This document shows positions 41,551 through 50,538 of a stretch of 64,000 nt of DNA, one piece after another (the first letter of the stretch is position 1; every line of letters starts with the position of its first letter). The position numbers and the translations under genes are program-made. This DNA is from Acholeplasmatales bacterium (lineage in GTDB: Bacteria; Bacillota_I; Bacilli_A; Acholeplasmatales; Acholeplasmataceae). The DNA lies in assembly GCA_031284585.1 (NCBI GenBank), contig JAITXT010000019.1:21208-85207 (forward strand). Reading direction: 5' to 3'. The notes beneath the pieces were generated by a model. That model was not told the DNA's origin and did not search any database. It saw nothing but the letters and a program-made list of their open reading frames with translations.

Positions 41551-42795
41551 ATGAAAAAAGTAATGTTAAGGTATGGTGAACTAATATTAAAAAAAGAAAA
41601 TGCTAAATACTTTAAAAATAGAGTTGTCTCTCATATCCTTTATAAATTGAGAGAATTTGATAAAAATAGTTACAAAGTTAATTTACAGTTTGATTTAATA
41701 TTTATCGATTATTTAGAAGAGATTGAAGAAAAATTAATATCTATTTTTAAAAAAATACCTGGACTAGATAGTTATAGTAAAGTTTATTTTTGTAGTAAAG
41801 AAATAATAGATATTGTAAATACAGCAGCTAATATTTTAAATACTAAAATTGATCCTAGTAAAACTATTAAATTTGAAACTAAAAGAATAGATAAAACATT
41901 TAATTATAAGAGCAATGATTTTTCAATGATCATTGCTCCTAAAATTCTTAGTTTATTAGAACCTAAATTCAAAGTTGATGTTCATAACCCTGATGTAACT
42001 ATTACTTTTTTAATCAAGCAAGAAGGAACCTATATATATTCAGAGAAGATTAATTTAATGGGAGGTCTCCCATATATGATGAGTGGGGAGACTATTCTAT
42101 TACTTTCTGGGGGAATAGATAGTCCGGTTGCGGCTTATTATTTAATAAAAAGGGGCTTAAGTTTAAGACTTCTTCACTTTGAATCTACTCCACTTACTTC
42201 TCTCGAATCAATTAATAAAGTACTAGATATTGCGTCTAAATTAAGTAGTTATACTAATGACGGGGAAATAGAACTAAACATCGTCCCTTTTTATGAAATA
42301 CATAAAAAAATACTTGATACAGTAGAAGACTCTTATATCATAACTATCCTAAGAAGAATGATGTTTAGGATTGCGGATAGATTTGGTTCAAAGATAAAAG
42401 TATTTTCTATTTCTACAGGTGAATCATTAGGTCAAGTTGCAAGTCAAACTTTAGAAAGTATGCAGACAATTGAGGAAACTACTAATAAAATTATCTTTAG
42501 ACCTCTTCTTACCTTTGATAAAAATGAAGTTATTAAAATAGCTAGATTGATAGAAACTTTTGATATATCGATCAGACCTTTTAGCGATTGTTGTTCTATA
42601 TATGTTCCTAAACATCCTATTATTAAACCTAATGTGAATAGGGCAAGATATAACGAATCCCTTTTTGAGTTTGAAGATTTAATAAATAAGGCAGTTGAAG
42701 GTATTTTTACGATTAAGATTACGGAAAATTTTACAAGCGATTTAAGTAATTTAGGAATTAGTTTTTCTGATATCAAGGAGGAACTTAAGAAATGA
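41551..42795 (+). CDS. thiI: tRNA 4-thiouridine synthase ThiI
   Basis: A 414-residue ThiI with an N-terminal ferredoxin-like/THUMP region (VMLRYGELILKKENAKYFKNR in part) and an adenylating PP-loop domain (LLSGGIDSPVAAYYLIKRG, near residue 185). It makes 4-thiouridine at position 8 of tRNA. The C-terminal rhodanese domain found in E. coli ThiI is absent, as in Bacillus, so sulfur must come through a desulfurase partner; the only one in this window is SufS. CSIYVPKHP carries a conserved C-terminal Cys. Stop TGA overlaps the next start (ATGA). Confidence 0.93.
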   Translation: MKKVMLRYGELILKKENAKYFKNRVVSHILYKLREFDKNSYKVNLQFDLIFIDYLEEIEEKLISIFKKIPGLDSYSKVYFCSKEIIDIVNTAANILNTKIDPSKTIKFETKRIDKTFNYKSNDFSMIIAPKILSLLEPKFKVDVHNPDVTITFLIKQEGTYIYSEKINLMGGLPYMMSGETILLLSGGIDSPVAAYYLIKRGLSLRLLHFESTPLTSLESINKVLDIASKLSSYTNDGEIELNIVPFYEIHKKILDTVEDSYIITILRRMMFRIADRFGSKIKVFSISTGESLGQVASQTLESMQTIEETTNKIIFRPLLTFDKNEVIKIARLIETFDISIRPFSDCCSIYVPKHPIIKPNVNRARYNESLFEFEDLINKAVEGIFTIKITENFTSDLSNLGISFSDIKEELKK

Positions 42796-43517
42796 TCATA
42801 ACTTCAAAACAAAATCCTCACTTTAAAGAATTAAAGGATTTATTAACTAAAAAAGTTCGAGATGAAAAAAATAGGTTTTTGATCTTTGGTGAAGATCTTT
42901 TTGAAATAGCCGAAAAGAGGGGCAAAATTATTGAAACTTTTAGTACGGATGCTAATCTATATTATGACACAACTTTGAGTGAGGCATTAATGAAAGATTT
43001 AACCCCAACGGTTACAAGTTATAAAGTAGGTGCCATTTTAGAAAAGATTGATTATGTAAGTAATAACAACAATAATATTATTATTCTTGATGATGTTCAA
43101 GATCCAGATAATGTGGGTGCCATATTTAGAAGTGCGGCTTGTTTTAATTTTGATAAATTACTATTAAGTAATGAATCAGCTGATACCTATAATGATAAAA
43201 CTATCAGGGCAAGTAGAGGAGGAATTTTCTATTTAGAAGTGAGGCGCGCAGATTTAGTAGAAGAAATTAAATCTTTAAAAGAAAAAGGATATCTAATAGT
43301 AGGTACTGAAGCAAGTGGGATACAAGACTTAACGAAGATATATACAAGTCATAAATATGCAGTTATTTTTGGTAATGAGGGAAAAGGTATTAAAAAAGAA
43401 ATTCTTGATTTATGTGACTTTTCAGTAGGGATTAAAATAGATAACTTAGAAAGTCTAAATGTAGCACATAGTGCTTCAATTATTATGCATGAATTAAGAA
43501 AGAATCAAGGTGAATAA
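42792..43517 (+). CDS. SpoU/TrmH-family RNA 2'-O-methyltransferase
   Basis: A 241-residue SPOUT methyltransferase. An N-terminal substrate-binding region (NPHFKELKDLLTKKVRDEKN) precedes the knot: IILDDVQDPDNVGAIFRSAA, IFGNEGKGIKKEILDLCD and IDNLESLNVAHSASIIMHEL are the three SpoU motifs. It methylates a ribose in tRNA or 23S rRNA; which one is not clear. It overlaps thiI by four bases and abuts the next gene, forming an RNA-modification pair. Confidence 0.92.
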   Translation: MIITSKQNPHFKELKDLLTKKVRDEKNRFLIFGEDLFEIAEKRGKIIETFSTDANLYYDTTLSEALMKDLTPTVTSYKVGAILEKIDYVSNNNNNIIILDDVQDPDNVGAIFRSAACFNFDKLLLSNESADTYNDKTIRASRGGIFYLEVRRADLVEEIKSLKEKGYLIVGTEASGIQDLTKIYTSHKYAVIFGNEGKGIKKEILDLCDFSVGIKIDNLESLNVAHSASIIMHELRKNQGE

Positions 43518-44456
43518 GTGAAAGTGTTATTAGGTGGCTTTTTTGATCAAGAGAGTAAAGATGTATTTGAGCAAATGGGACAAGCAAAAAAATTAGATAT
43601 TTCAAATATTGCGGTAAGATATTTTAATGATTCAAAAAAAATTATTGATGCAAGTGATGAAGAAATTCTTTCTTTTGCAGCGAGATTAAAAAAGAACAAG
43701 ATTAAAATAGTGGCATTAGATTCCTTATTTGAGTCATACACAATTTTAAACATGGATGATTGGTATTTTGAAAGGGTCAAAAGATCACTTGAAATATTAG
43801 ATATGCTGAAAGTAAATTATTTAATCATAAGACTTCCTGAAGTTAGTGAGGAAAAGGATACAAATAAAGATATAATTGATAAATTAAATTTACTATATCA
43901 ACTAGCAAAAAAAGCAAATAAGCAAATTATCCTTGAATTTCATGCGAAATTTCAAGTATCTCAATTAGCAATTCTCTTAGATGAAGTTCCAAAATTTAAA
44001 AATATTTTTAAAATTGTCTTTGATCCTTATCAGCTATTAATAACTAATCAGTCCACAACCACATGTTATAGATTATTAAAAGATAACATTATGATTTTTA
44101 GACTTAACGATGGAACACTTAAGAAAAATATAACTTATATCGGAGATGGGAAAACAGATATCTTAAATATTATAAAAAAATTAATTAGAGATGATTACTC
44201 AAATTATATTTTTATTGATAATGATATGGTAATAAAGAAAAAAGAAGCTCCAAAGAAAAAGATAGAACCCAAAAAAGATAAACCTCTTAAAAATATATTT
44301 AATAAAACACTTAATTTTTTTAAGAAAAAAGAAGTTAAAGAAGAGGATACTTCCCTTGATGAAAATAAAAAAGAAAAGAAAGAAATTATTGATTTAACTT
44401 ATTTTGATATTTTAAGTAGACAAATAGAAGATATTAAAAAAATATTTAAGAATTAA
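43518..44456 (+). CDS. TIM-barrel (AP endonuclease 2-like) protein with Lys/Glu-rich tail
   Basis: A 312-residue protein that starts with GTG directly after the methyltransferase stop. Residues 1-235 look like a xylose isomerase/AP endonuclease family 2 TIM barrel (LLGGFFDQES, VNYLIIRLPEVSEEK, QIILEFHAKFQVSQLAILLD, KIVFDPYQLLI, FRLNDGT). The usual metal-binding His/Glu set is only partly visible (E and H in LEFHAKF, D in FDPY). After about 235 comes a ~70-residue extension made largely of Lys, Glu and Pro, ending in a helix. Function unknown; sugar-phosphate isomerase activity is possible. Its stop overlaps that of def. Confidence 0.6.
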   Translation: MKVLLGGFFDQESKDVFEQMGQAKKLDISNIAVRYFNDSKKIIDASDEEILSFAARLKKNKIKIVALDSLFESYTILNMDDWYFERVKRSLEILDMLKVNYLIIRLPEVSEEKDTNKDIIDKLNLLYQLAKKANKQIILEFHAKFQVSQLAILLDEVPKFKNIFKIVFDPYQLLITNQSTTTCYRLLKDNIMIFRLNDGTLKKNITYIGDGKTDILNIIKKLIRDDYSNYIFIDNDMVIKKKEAPKKKIEPKKDKPLKNIFNKTLNFFKKKEVKEEDTSLDENKKEKKEIIDLTYFDILSRQIEDIKKIFKN

Positions 44457-45007
44457 ATCATCTCTGAAGCTCTAGCATTAGGAATTGTTTTAAACATTTT
44501 TTTAGTAAATAATATTCCATCTAAATGATCTAGTTCATGTTGAACGACGATACTTACGTATTCACTAAATTCAATTTCTATTTCTTCTAAAAGATTAGTA
44601 GATAAATTATAGTTAAAACCACTAACGGTTATAGCTCTATATCTAGGGGTTATTCCAGTAGTTTCTCTGTCAACTGATAAACAACCCTCTCCATTTTCTA
44701 AATAGATAAGTTCCGTGCTTTTTTTAGTAATTATGGGATTAACTAAATTATACTCAATAGTTTTATCAGGAAACACTAAATAAATAGCGCATATTCTTTT
44801 AGGTATTCCTAGTTGGGGAGCAGCTAGTCCTACTCCTGATCTTAATTTATATTTTGATCTTATTTCCTCGTCCTGAGAATTCTTTAGAAAATCATTCATC
44901 TCTCGTATTAGTTTAATATCTTTTAATTTTAGAGGAATAGTAACAAAAAGAGCTTTATTTTCTAATTTTTTATTTCCCTCTCTAATAATGTCTTTCATTA
45001 ATATCAT
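44453..45007 (-). CDS. def: peptide deformylase
   Basis: A 184-residue metalloenzyme that removes formyl from new proteins. Motif 1 GVGLAAPQLG, motif 2 with Cys109 (ENGEGCLSV) and motif 3 with His157 and His161 (QHELDHLDG) are complete. Length and the insertion between helices fit the Gram-positive type 2 form. Start: ATG at 45007 behind AGGAG. Its stop codon shares the palindrome TTAA with the stop of the plus-strand gene. Confidence 0.95.
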   Translation of the reverse strand: MILMKDIIREGNKKLENKALFVTIPLKLKDIKLIREMNDFLKNSQDEEIRSKYKLRSGVGLAAPQLGIPKRICAIYLVFPDKTIEYNLVNPIITKKSTELIYLENGEGCLSVDRETTGITPRYRAITVSGFNYNLSTNLLEEIEIEFSEYVSIVVQHELDHLDGILFTKKMFKTIPNARASEMI

Positions 45008-45336
45008 GATTAATTATACTCCTATCAAATTAATTATAATATATAGCATTTAAAAAAGTAATTATTTAAATAATGTCTTAAATCTAGGTTTTTAATCTTA
45101 GTAGTTGTTTTTTATTTAAAAAATATGATTTTTAATTTTAGATAACTAAAATCTTAATATCATGAAAAAAAACAAAATGTAGATATATTTTGCTGGAAAA
45201 AGGGAAATTAAAAACTAAAATTATGGATTTTTCTCTTAAAAAAAACGATTATATAATTATTTACCTAAAATAAGCAAATAGTTTAAAAAAAGTATATAAT
45301 TTAGATTGAAGTTATATATATAAAAGAGGTAAGATA
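45008..45336. other. divergent region between def and the sensor kinase block
   Basis: About 330 bases, nearly all A and T. On the plus strand TATAAT occurs at 45252-45257 and 45295-45300, the second about 36 bases before the TTG start at 45337, with AGAGGTAA as ribosome site. No hairpin, small reading frame or repeated operator stands out. Confidence 0.45.
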
Positions 45337-47988
45337 TTGAAGAAGATTAAAAATTTCATGAATAAATATATATTAAATGAAGATTTACCAATAAAGGCAA
45401 GATTAATAAATATCGTTTATGTCTGTTCTTTTTTTGGCTCTATTTTAGCTTCTATCGCTAGGATGATTATGAAGGTTGAGTTATTATCATATATAGCCAT
45501 GATAATTCTTATGCTTTCCGTAGTTGTCTTTTTTTATATTGTTAATAAGACCAAGAAATATACTTTATTTAATAATATCGCCATCTTTGGTGTTTGTAAT
45601 CTTATCTGGCCGCTAATATTTTTTACTAATGGTGGTATTCACGGTGGAATGGTTGCCTATTTTGTATTATCATTTCTTTTAATCTTTATTCTTATCGATG
45701 ATATATATTTATATATCCAATTAGGAATTCATTTATTAGTTATGTTAACTTGTTTATATATAGGAGTATATAGACAAGATTTGATCCTAGCAGATTTAAA
45801 TGCTACCCAACAGTTTATTGATAGTATTCAGTCTATTTTGGTTTCTGCTTTCTTAGTGGGTTCAATTACTAAATTCCAAGCTATGTTAATTGAGTATGAA
45901 AAGAAAAAAGCTAATCGTAAAGAAATACTAATTAATACTTTAAATCAAATTACTAAATTACTTGTTACTCCAAATACTTTAAAACAAGATGCAATTGTCG
46001 AAGAGGCACTTCTTCTAGTTGAAAAAGCATTTAGAACTGATAAGATAACTTTCTGGAAAATAACAGCAAATCAAGACAATTCTGCATTCACCCGAAAATT
46101 TGATTACAATAACCATAAAGTAGAATATTTTGAAATTAATTCAGATAGTATCTATAGTGATCACTTTGATAGTTATAAATGTCGTCTAGCTAATAAAGAA
46201 ATAATTAATAATTATTCAAAGGAGGTTAGTCCATATTTAGATAGTGAGGTAGTTCTAGTAATTCCTGTTTTTATTGAAGATATATTCTATGGTTTTATAA
46301 GTTATGAAAGATTTGAATTAAATGAAATATTCAATAGTGAAGAGTTAAATATCTTAAAATCAATTAGTTTATTTATTGGAAACGGAATTTATAGGGATGA
46401 TACCGCTAAATCTCTTGCGTTAGAAACTGAAAAAGCAATTTCAAGTGCGAAAGCAAAGACTGAGTTTCTTGCGAATATGAGTCATGAAATGCGTACACCA
46501 ATGAATGCTATCATTGGAATGACTAATCTAGCTCTAATTGGAAAAGATGAAGAAAGAAAAGATTATTGTCTTGATAAAATAAAAGATGCATCTGTCCATT
46601 TATTAGGTGTAATTAATGATGTATTAGATATGTCTAAAATAGAGGCTAATAAATTAGAATTATTTAATCAAGATTTTGATTTAGTAAAATTATTAGATAA
46701 AGTAAATACAGTAATTAATTTTAAAATTGAAGAGAAGAAACAACATTTAGTTGTGAAAGTAGATCCTTTGATTCCTCTTAATCTAAATGGAGATGATTTT
46801 AGAATATCTCAGGTTATTACGAATTTATTATCAAATGCTAATAAATTTACTCCAATTGAGGGAAAAATAGTCTTAGATGTTAAATTAGTCAAAATTGAAA
46901 ACGATGATATTTATGTGAATATTAGTGTAACTGACGATGGTATCGGAATGACTGCAGAACAACTTGGAAAACTATTCAATTCTTTTTCTCAAGCCGATTC
47001 ATCTATTTCAAGAAAATATGGTGGTACTGGATTAGGTCTTGTTTTATCCAAAAAAATAGTGGAACTAATGGATGGTACTATTACAGTTACTTCTGAAATT
47101 GATAAAGGATCAATGTTCGCTTTTACAATTAAACTTAAAAAAGTATCTAAAGAAGTATTATCTTATGATGAAGTTAACTGGTCAAAAGTAAGAGTATTTG
47201 TTTATGATAGTGATTCGACTGTAATTGATTATTTTAGGGAAATAACTAGAAAAAAGAATATTAGTTGTGATACTTTTAGTAATCTATCAAATGCTATCAA
47301 AGCATTAGATAAGAATACATTATATGATTATTATTTTATAAGTTATGATTCGATTGAAAGAGATAATGTTAATCTTGCTACATACATTAAAGAAGCTAAT
47401 AAAGATAGAGATTTAACTTTAATTGCTCTCATAAGCCTTGAATGGGAAGATATCAAAGAAAAAGCGACTGAACTTGGATTTAAAACATTCCTTAAGAAAC
47501 CAGTATTTGCTTCAAATATCATTGATACATTAACTATTCATGCAAAACCAAATGTTTTAAAGGAAAATGATGTTAAAGAGAATATAGATGACATTGATTT
47601 TTCTAAACATTATATTTTACTTGTTGAAGATGTAGATATCAATAGAGAGATTGTTTTGGCATTTTTAGAACCTACTTTAATTAAAGTAGATTGTGCCACT
47701 AATGGATTAGAAGCATTTCAAATTGTAAGTGAAAACAAAGGAAAATATGATTTAGTATTTATGGATATTCAAATGCCTATCCTAGATGGATATAAAGCAA
47801 CTTTGAAAATAAGAGAATTAGAAGATGAATACTTTAAAAATATTCCAATTATTGCAATGACTGCTAATGTCTTCAAAGAAGATATTGATAAGTGTCTAGC
47901 GGTAGGTATGAATGACCATATTGGTAAACCAATTAGTTTTGAAGAAGTTTTGAATAAATTACAAAAATACTTGAAAGATGGAAGATAA
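45337..47988 (+). CDS. membrane-bound hybrid histidine kinase with GAF, pseudo-receiver and receiver domains
   Basis: An 883-residue hybrid sensor kinase. About six hydrophobic segments fill residues 25-190 and a GAF-like domain about 205-360. The HisKA H box is MSHEMRTPMNAI with His383. The HATPase has LLSNANKFTP and GGTGLGLVLSK. Two receiver folds follow. In the first (about 610-735) the acceptor position is Ser669 (FISYDS) where the paralog at 1-1748 has Asp (FIDWRM), so it cannot be phosphorylated in the normal way. The second (about 755-880) is intact, with Asp810 in LVFMDIQMP and the final Lys in GKPISFEE. Start TTG at 45337 behind AGAGGTAA. It overlaps the next gene by 11 bases and heads the block that ends with the giant surface protein. 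Confidence 0.92.
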   Translation: MKKIKNFMNKYILNEDLPIKARLINIVYVCSFFGSILASIARMIMKVELLSYIAMIILMLSVVVFFYIVNKTKKYTLFNNIAIFGVCNLIWPLIFFTNGGIHGGMVAYFVLSFLLIFILIDDIYLYIQLGIHLLVMLTCLYIGVYRQDLILADLNATQQFIDSIQSILVSAFLVGSITKFQAMLIEYEKKKANRKEILINTLNQITKLLVTPNTLKQDAIVEEALLLVEKAFRTDKITFWKITANQDNSAFTRKFDYNNHKVEYFEINSDSIYSDHFDSYKCRLANKEIINNYSKEVSPYLDSEVVLVIPVFIEDIFYGFISYERFELNEIFNSEELNILKSISLFIGNGIYRDDTAKSLALETEKAISSAKAKTEFLANMSHEMRTPMNAIIGMTNLALIGKDEERKDYCLDKIKDASVHLLGVINDVLDMSKIEANKLELFNQDFDLVKLLDKVNTVINFKIEEKKQHLVVKVDPLIPLNLNGDDFRISQVITNLLSNANKFTPIEGKIVLDVKLVKIENDDIYVNISVTDDGIGMTAEQLGKLFNSFSQADSSISRKYGGTGLGLVLSKKIVELMDGTITVTSEIDKGSMFAFTIKLKKVSKEVLSYDEVNWSKVRVFVYDSDSTVIDYFREITRKKNISCDTFSNLSNAIKALDKNTLYDYYFISYDSIERDNVNLATYIKEANKDRDLTLIALISLEWEDIKEKATELGFKTFLKKPVFASNIIDTLTIHAKPNVLKENDVKENIDDIDFSKHYILLVEDVDINREIVLAFLEPTLIKVDCATNGLEAFQIVSENKGKYDLVFMDIQMPILDGYKATLKIRELEDEYFKNIPIIAMTANVFKEDIDKCLAVGMNDHIGKPISFEEVLNKLQKYLKDGR

Positions 47989-48316
47989 ATTAATTTTTGC
48001 GACCTATAAATTAGTAGAAGATATTAAAAATAGCGGAAACTACTTAGAGTTTTTACATAATCAAAAAATATTATTTGAAGAAAATCAAGCTATTTATCTT
48101 GAATACTTAAAAGAAAAGGAATATTATTATAATTTAGATGTAAAAGATGTCAAATCACAGGAAAAATATCAGAATATTAAAATTAAATATCAGAATTTAT
48201 CAAATTATAAAAAACTCAAGGCAAGTTATGATATAATTAATAATAATTTAATAGAGATGTTAAAAGATATAAGTAGTACTATAAGTGATAACATTGTTAT
48301 AAAAGAATTCTACTAG
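47978..48316 (+). CDS. YlbF-like small helical protein
   Basis: A 112-residue all-helical protein resembling the Com_YlbF family (YlbF/YmcA), whose Bacillus members form a complex that tunes RNase Y and developmental decisions. Signs are the opening TYKLVEDIKNSGNYLEFLHN, the coiled middle and the DI-rich C-terminal helix; there are no other motifs. It starts inside the end of the hybrid kinase gene, so the two are coupled. The family call rests on overall pattern only. Confidence 0.5.
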   Translation: MEDKLIFATYKLVEDIKNSGNYLEFLHNQKILFEENQAIYLEYLKEKEYYYNLDVKDVKSQEKYQNIKIKYQNLSNYKKLKASYDIINNNLIEMLKDISSTISDNIVIKEFY

Positions 48317-48369
48317 AAGCATTTAATAAAAAATTAAAATCTTGAAAACTTCGGAAAGGGGATAAAAGT

Positions 48370-50538
48370 TTGTTAGTTATTTTGAGTATCGGATTGGTGA
48401 GTGTCTTATTATTAGACAAGTACACAAAGTTAAGATTAGATATTAGTAAAAAAATATTAGCAGTTAGTTTGGCTCTCTTTTTTGCTTTAAGATTTTTTGC
48501 TCCTCAAGATCCACTAGTAACTGTTTTTAATATCTTATTAATTGATATTGATACTCCTATTAATGCATTTGAAACATTCATACCTGGTATGAGTGAATTT
48601 TTAATGATTTTTCTTCTTGTTTTGAGACTCGGTTATAATGTAATAGTTGCTTTTTTAATTGTAATACCATTTTTTAATAATAAACATTTTGAAAGGATAA
48701 GTCTTTATTTCGGTACACCGATGATTATCTTGACATCATGTTTATTTTTAATTTTTAGAGATAGTTACTTTTATGGGCTATCAGGCACTTATGTTGAAGT
48801 TTTGAAAGTATTCTTACGGGCAGAAGTAGGACTTTGTTTACTTATGACTGCTATTAATGATATTTCATATTTTAAAAACAAGAAATATAAAGATAAAAGT
48901 AAAATTCATTACACTTTAATCATCTTTGTCTTAAGTGTTTTAATGTTATTACCTTTAAACTTTATATCTGCGATTACTGGCTATGTAGGAGTTGAGGCAC
49001 TAGATTTTAATATTTATCATATTATAGTAATTGTGGTTCCTTTTGCAGCAACCATCTTAATTTATGCAGTTATGCATAAGAAAGATGATGATTCTAAATT
49101 TTCAATGCTTATGCTCATGTCAGTTGCGAGTCTTATCGACTATTATGCCTATACTAGAGACTTTATTACTGAACCTCCACTCCATTTATGCTCATTTGCA
49201 GTAATTGTTCTATTTTTTGCTTTAGTATTTAATAATAAAACTTTATTTTATTTTTCTTATTTTGCAAATGTATTTGGAGCGTTTGCGGCATTAATTATTC
49301 CTAATTATGTGGGAGATATTATAAGACCTGCAAATATTCATTATTATTATAATCACTTTTTTGCTTTTGTTCTGCCGCTATCTTTGGTGTCCTTGCATAG
49401 ATTTGAGAAACCTAATGTTTTAGCGATGCTTAAAGCAATAGGTATGTTTACTATCTATTTTCCTTTTACAGCCTTTTTTAATGCGTATTTTGATCGAGAT
49501 TACTTTTTTACTAATTCAACTTTTATCGTAGAAAAGTTTGATATGTTAGATTTATATAAAAATAATATCTTTGAAATTACAGTTAATGATAAACTATTAA
49601 CGTTTCACTATGTTTATTTAATCGTTTATTTCTTGATATTTATTTTTGCAATGTTCTTGACTTGGTTTATTTATGACTTTGGATATGAAACTATGAATAA
49701 GATTCACAGATTACGTAGTATGCAAAGATATAATAAAGAAATCTACTTAGAATTAAAAAAAGCTTTAGATGGTCGTGATGTTAAAGAACCAATATTACCG
49801 GAGGGTGTTAATATGATTAAAATTGTAAATTTTTCAAAAAGATATGGAAACAGTAATAAATTAGCCGTTGATCATTTAAACTTAGAAATTGAAAGTGGTG
49901 AAATATATGGATTTTTAGGACATAATGGAGCTGGTAAATCCACAACCATTAAAAGTCTAGTAGGTATTCAAACTATTACAGAAGGAGATATGATTATTGA
50001 GGGATACTCTATTAAGTCTCAAAGTTTAGATGCAAAATTAAAAATTGGATATGTATCCGATAATCATGCTGTTTATGAGAAATTATCAGGTCGTGAGTAT
50101 ATTAATTATATAGCTGATTTATATAAAGTATCAAAAGAAGATCGAGATAAAAGACTTAGTGATATGGTAGTAGAGTTTAATTTAGTTGATGCAATAGATA
50201 ACCAAGTTAAGACTTATTCCCATGGTATGAAACAAAAACTAGTTGTTATTGCTTCCCTAATTCATAATCCTAAGGTTTGGATTTTAGATGAACCGTTAAC
50301 AGGACTTGATCCAATGAGTGCATATCAATTAAAACAAAAGATGTTTAATTATGCCAAAAATGGAAATATCGTATTCTTTTCTAGTCATGTAATTGAAATA
50401 GTTGAAAAAATATGTGATAGAATTGCAATTATTACCAATGGAAAATTAAAAGGTGTCTACAAAATGCAAGATTTAAAAGATGAAAAAGTATCTTTAGAAA
50501 GTCTTTATTTAGATAAATTTACGGAGAGTGAAGAATAG
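48370..50538 (+). CDS. fusion of a TMEM164/YwaF-like membrane domain to an ABC transporter ATPase
   Basis: A 722-residue protein starting with TTG behind AAAGGGG. Residues 1-460 are many hydrophobic segments. The region about 265-340 has the TMEM164/YwaF signature: PPLHLCSFAV, then FGAFAALIIPN, then HYYYNHFFAFVLPL. A charged helix (about 440-480) links to a complete ABC ATPase from residue 482: GHNGAGKSTT, YSHGMKQKLV, VWILDEPLTGLDP and FFSSHVIEIV. This order (membrane domain first, ATPase last, with a non-ABC membrane fold) is not one I know as a standard exporter. Position 49813 carries an ATG with GGAGGG seven bases upstream, so the ATPase might also be made alone. The true permease is probably the next gene. 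Confidence 0.8.
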   Translation: MLVILSIGLVSVLLLDKYTKLRLDISKKILAVSLALFFALRFFAPQDPLVTVFNILLIDIDTPINAFETFIPGMSEFLMIFLLVLRLGYNVIVAFLIVIPFFNNKHFERISLYFGTPMIILTSCLFLIFRDSYFYGLSGTYVEVLKVFLRAEVGLCLLMTAINDISYFKNKKYKDKSKIHYTLIIFVLSVLMLLPLNFISAITGYVGVEALDFNIYHIIVIVVPFAATILIYAVMHKKDDDSKFSMLMLMSVASLIDYYAYTRDFITEPPLHLCSFAVIVLFFALVFNNKTLFYFSYFANVFGAFAALIIPNYVGDIIRPANIHYYYNHFFAFVLPLSLVSLHRFEKPNVLAMLKAIGMFTIYFPFTAFFNAYFDRDYFFTNSTFIVEKFDMLDLYKNNIFEITVNDKLLTFHYVYLIVYFLIFIFAMFLTWFIYDFGYETMNKIHRLRSMQRYNKEIYLELKKALDGRDVKEPILPEGVNMIKIVNFSKRYGNSNKLAVDHLNLEIESGEIYGFLGHNGAGKSTTIKSLVGIQTITEGDMIIEGYSIKSQSLDAKLKIGYVSDNHAVYEKLSGREYINYIADLYKVSKEDRDKRLSDMVVEFNLVDAIDNQVKTYSHGMKQKLVVIASLIHNPKVWILDEPLTGLDPMSAYQLKQKMFNYAKNGNIVFFSSHVIEIVEKICDRIAIITNGKLKGVYKMQDLKDEKVSLESLYLDKFTESEE

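Noticed and set aside
42444..42776. Minus-strand frame of 110 codons
   Set aside because: Fully antisense to thiI, no ribosome site, no known domain.
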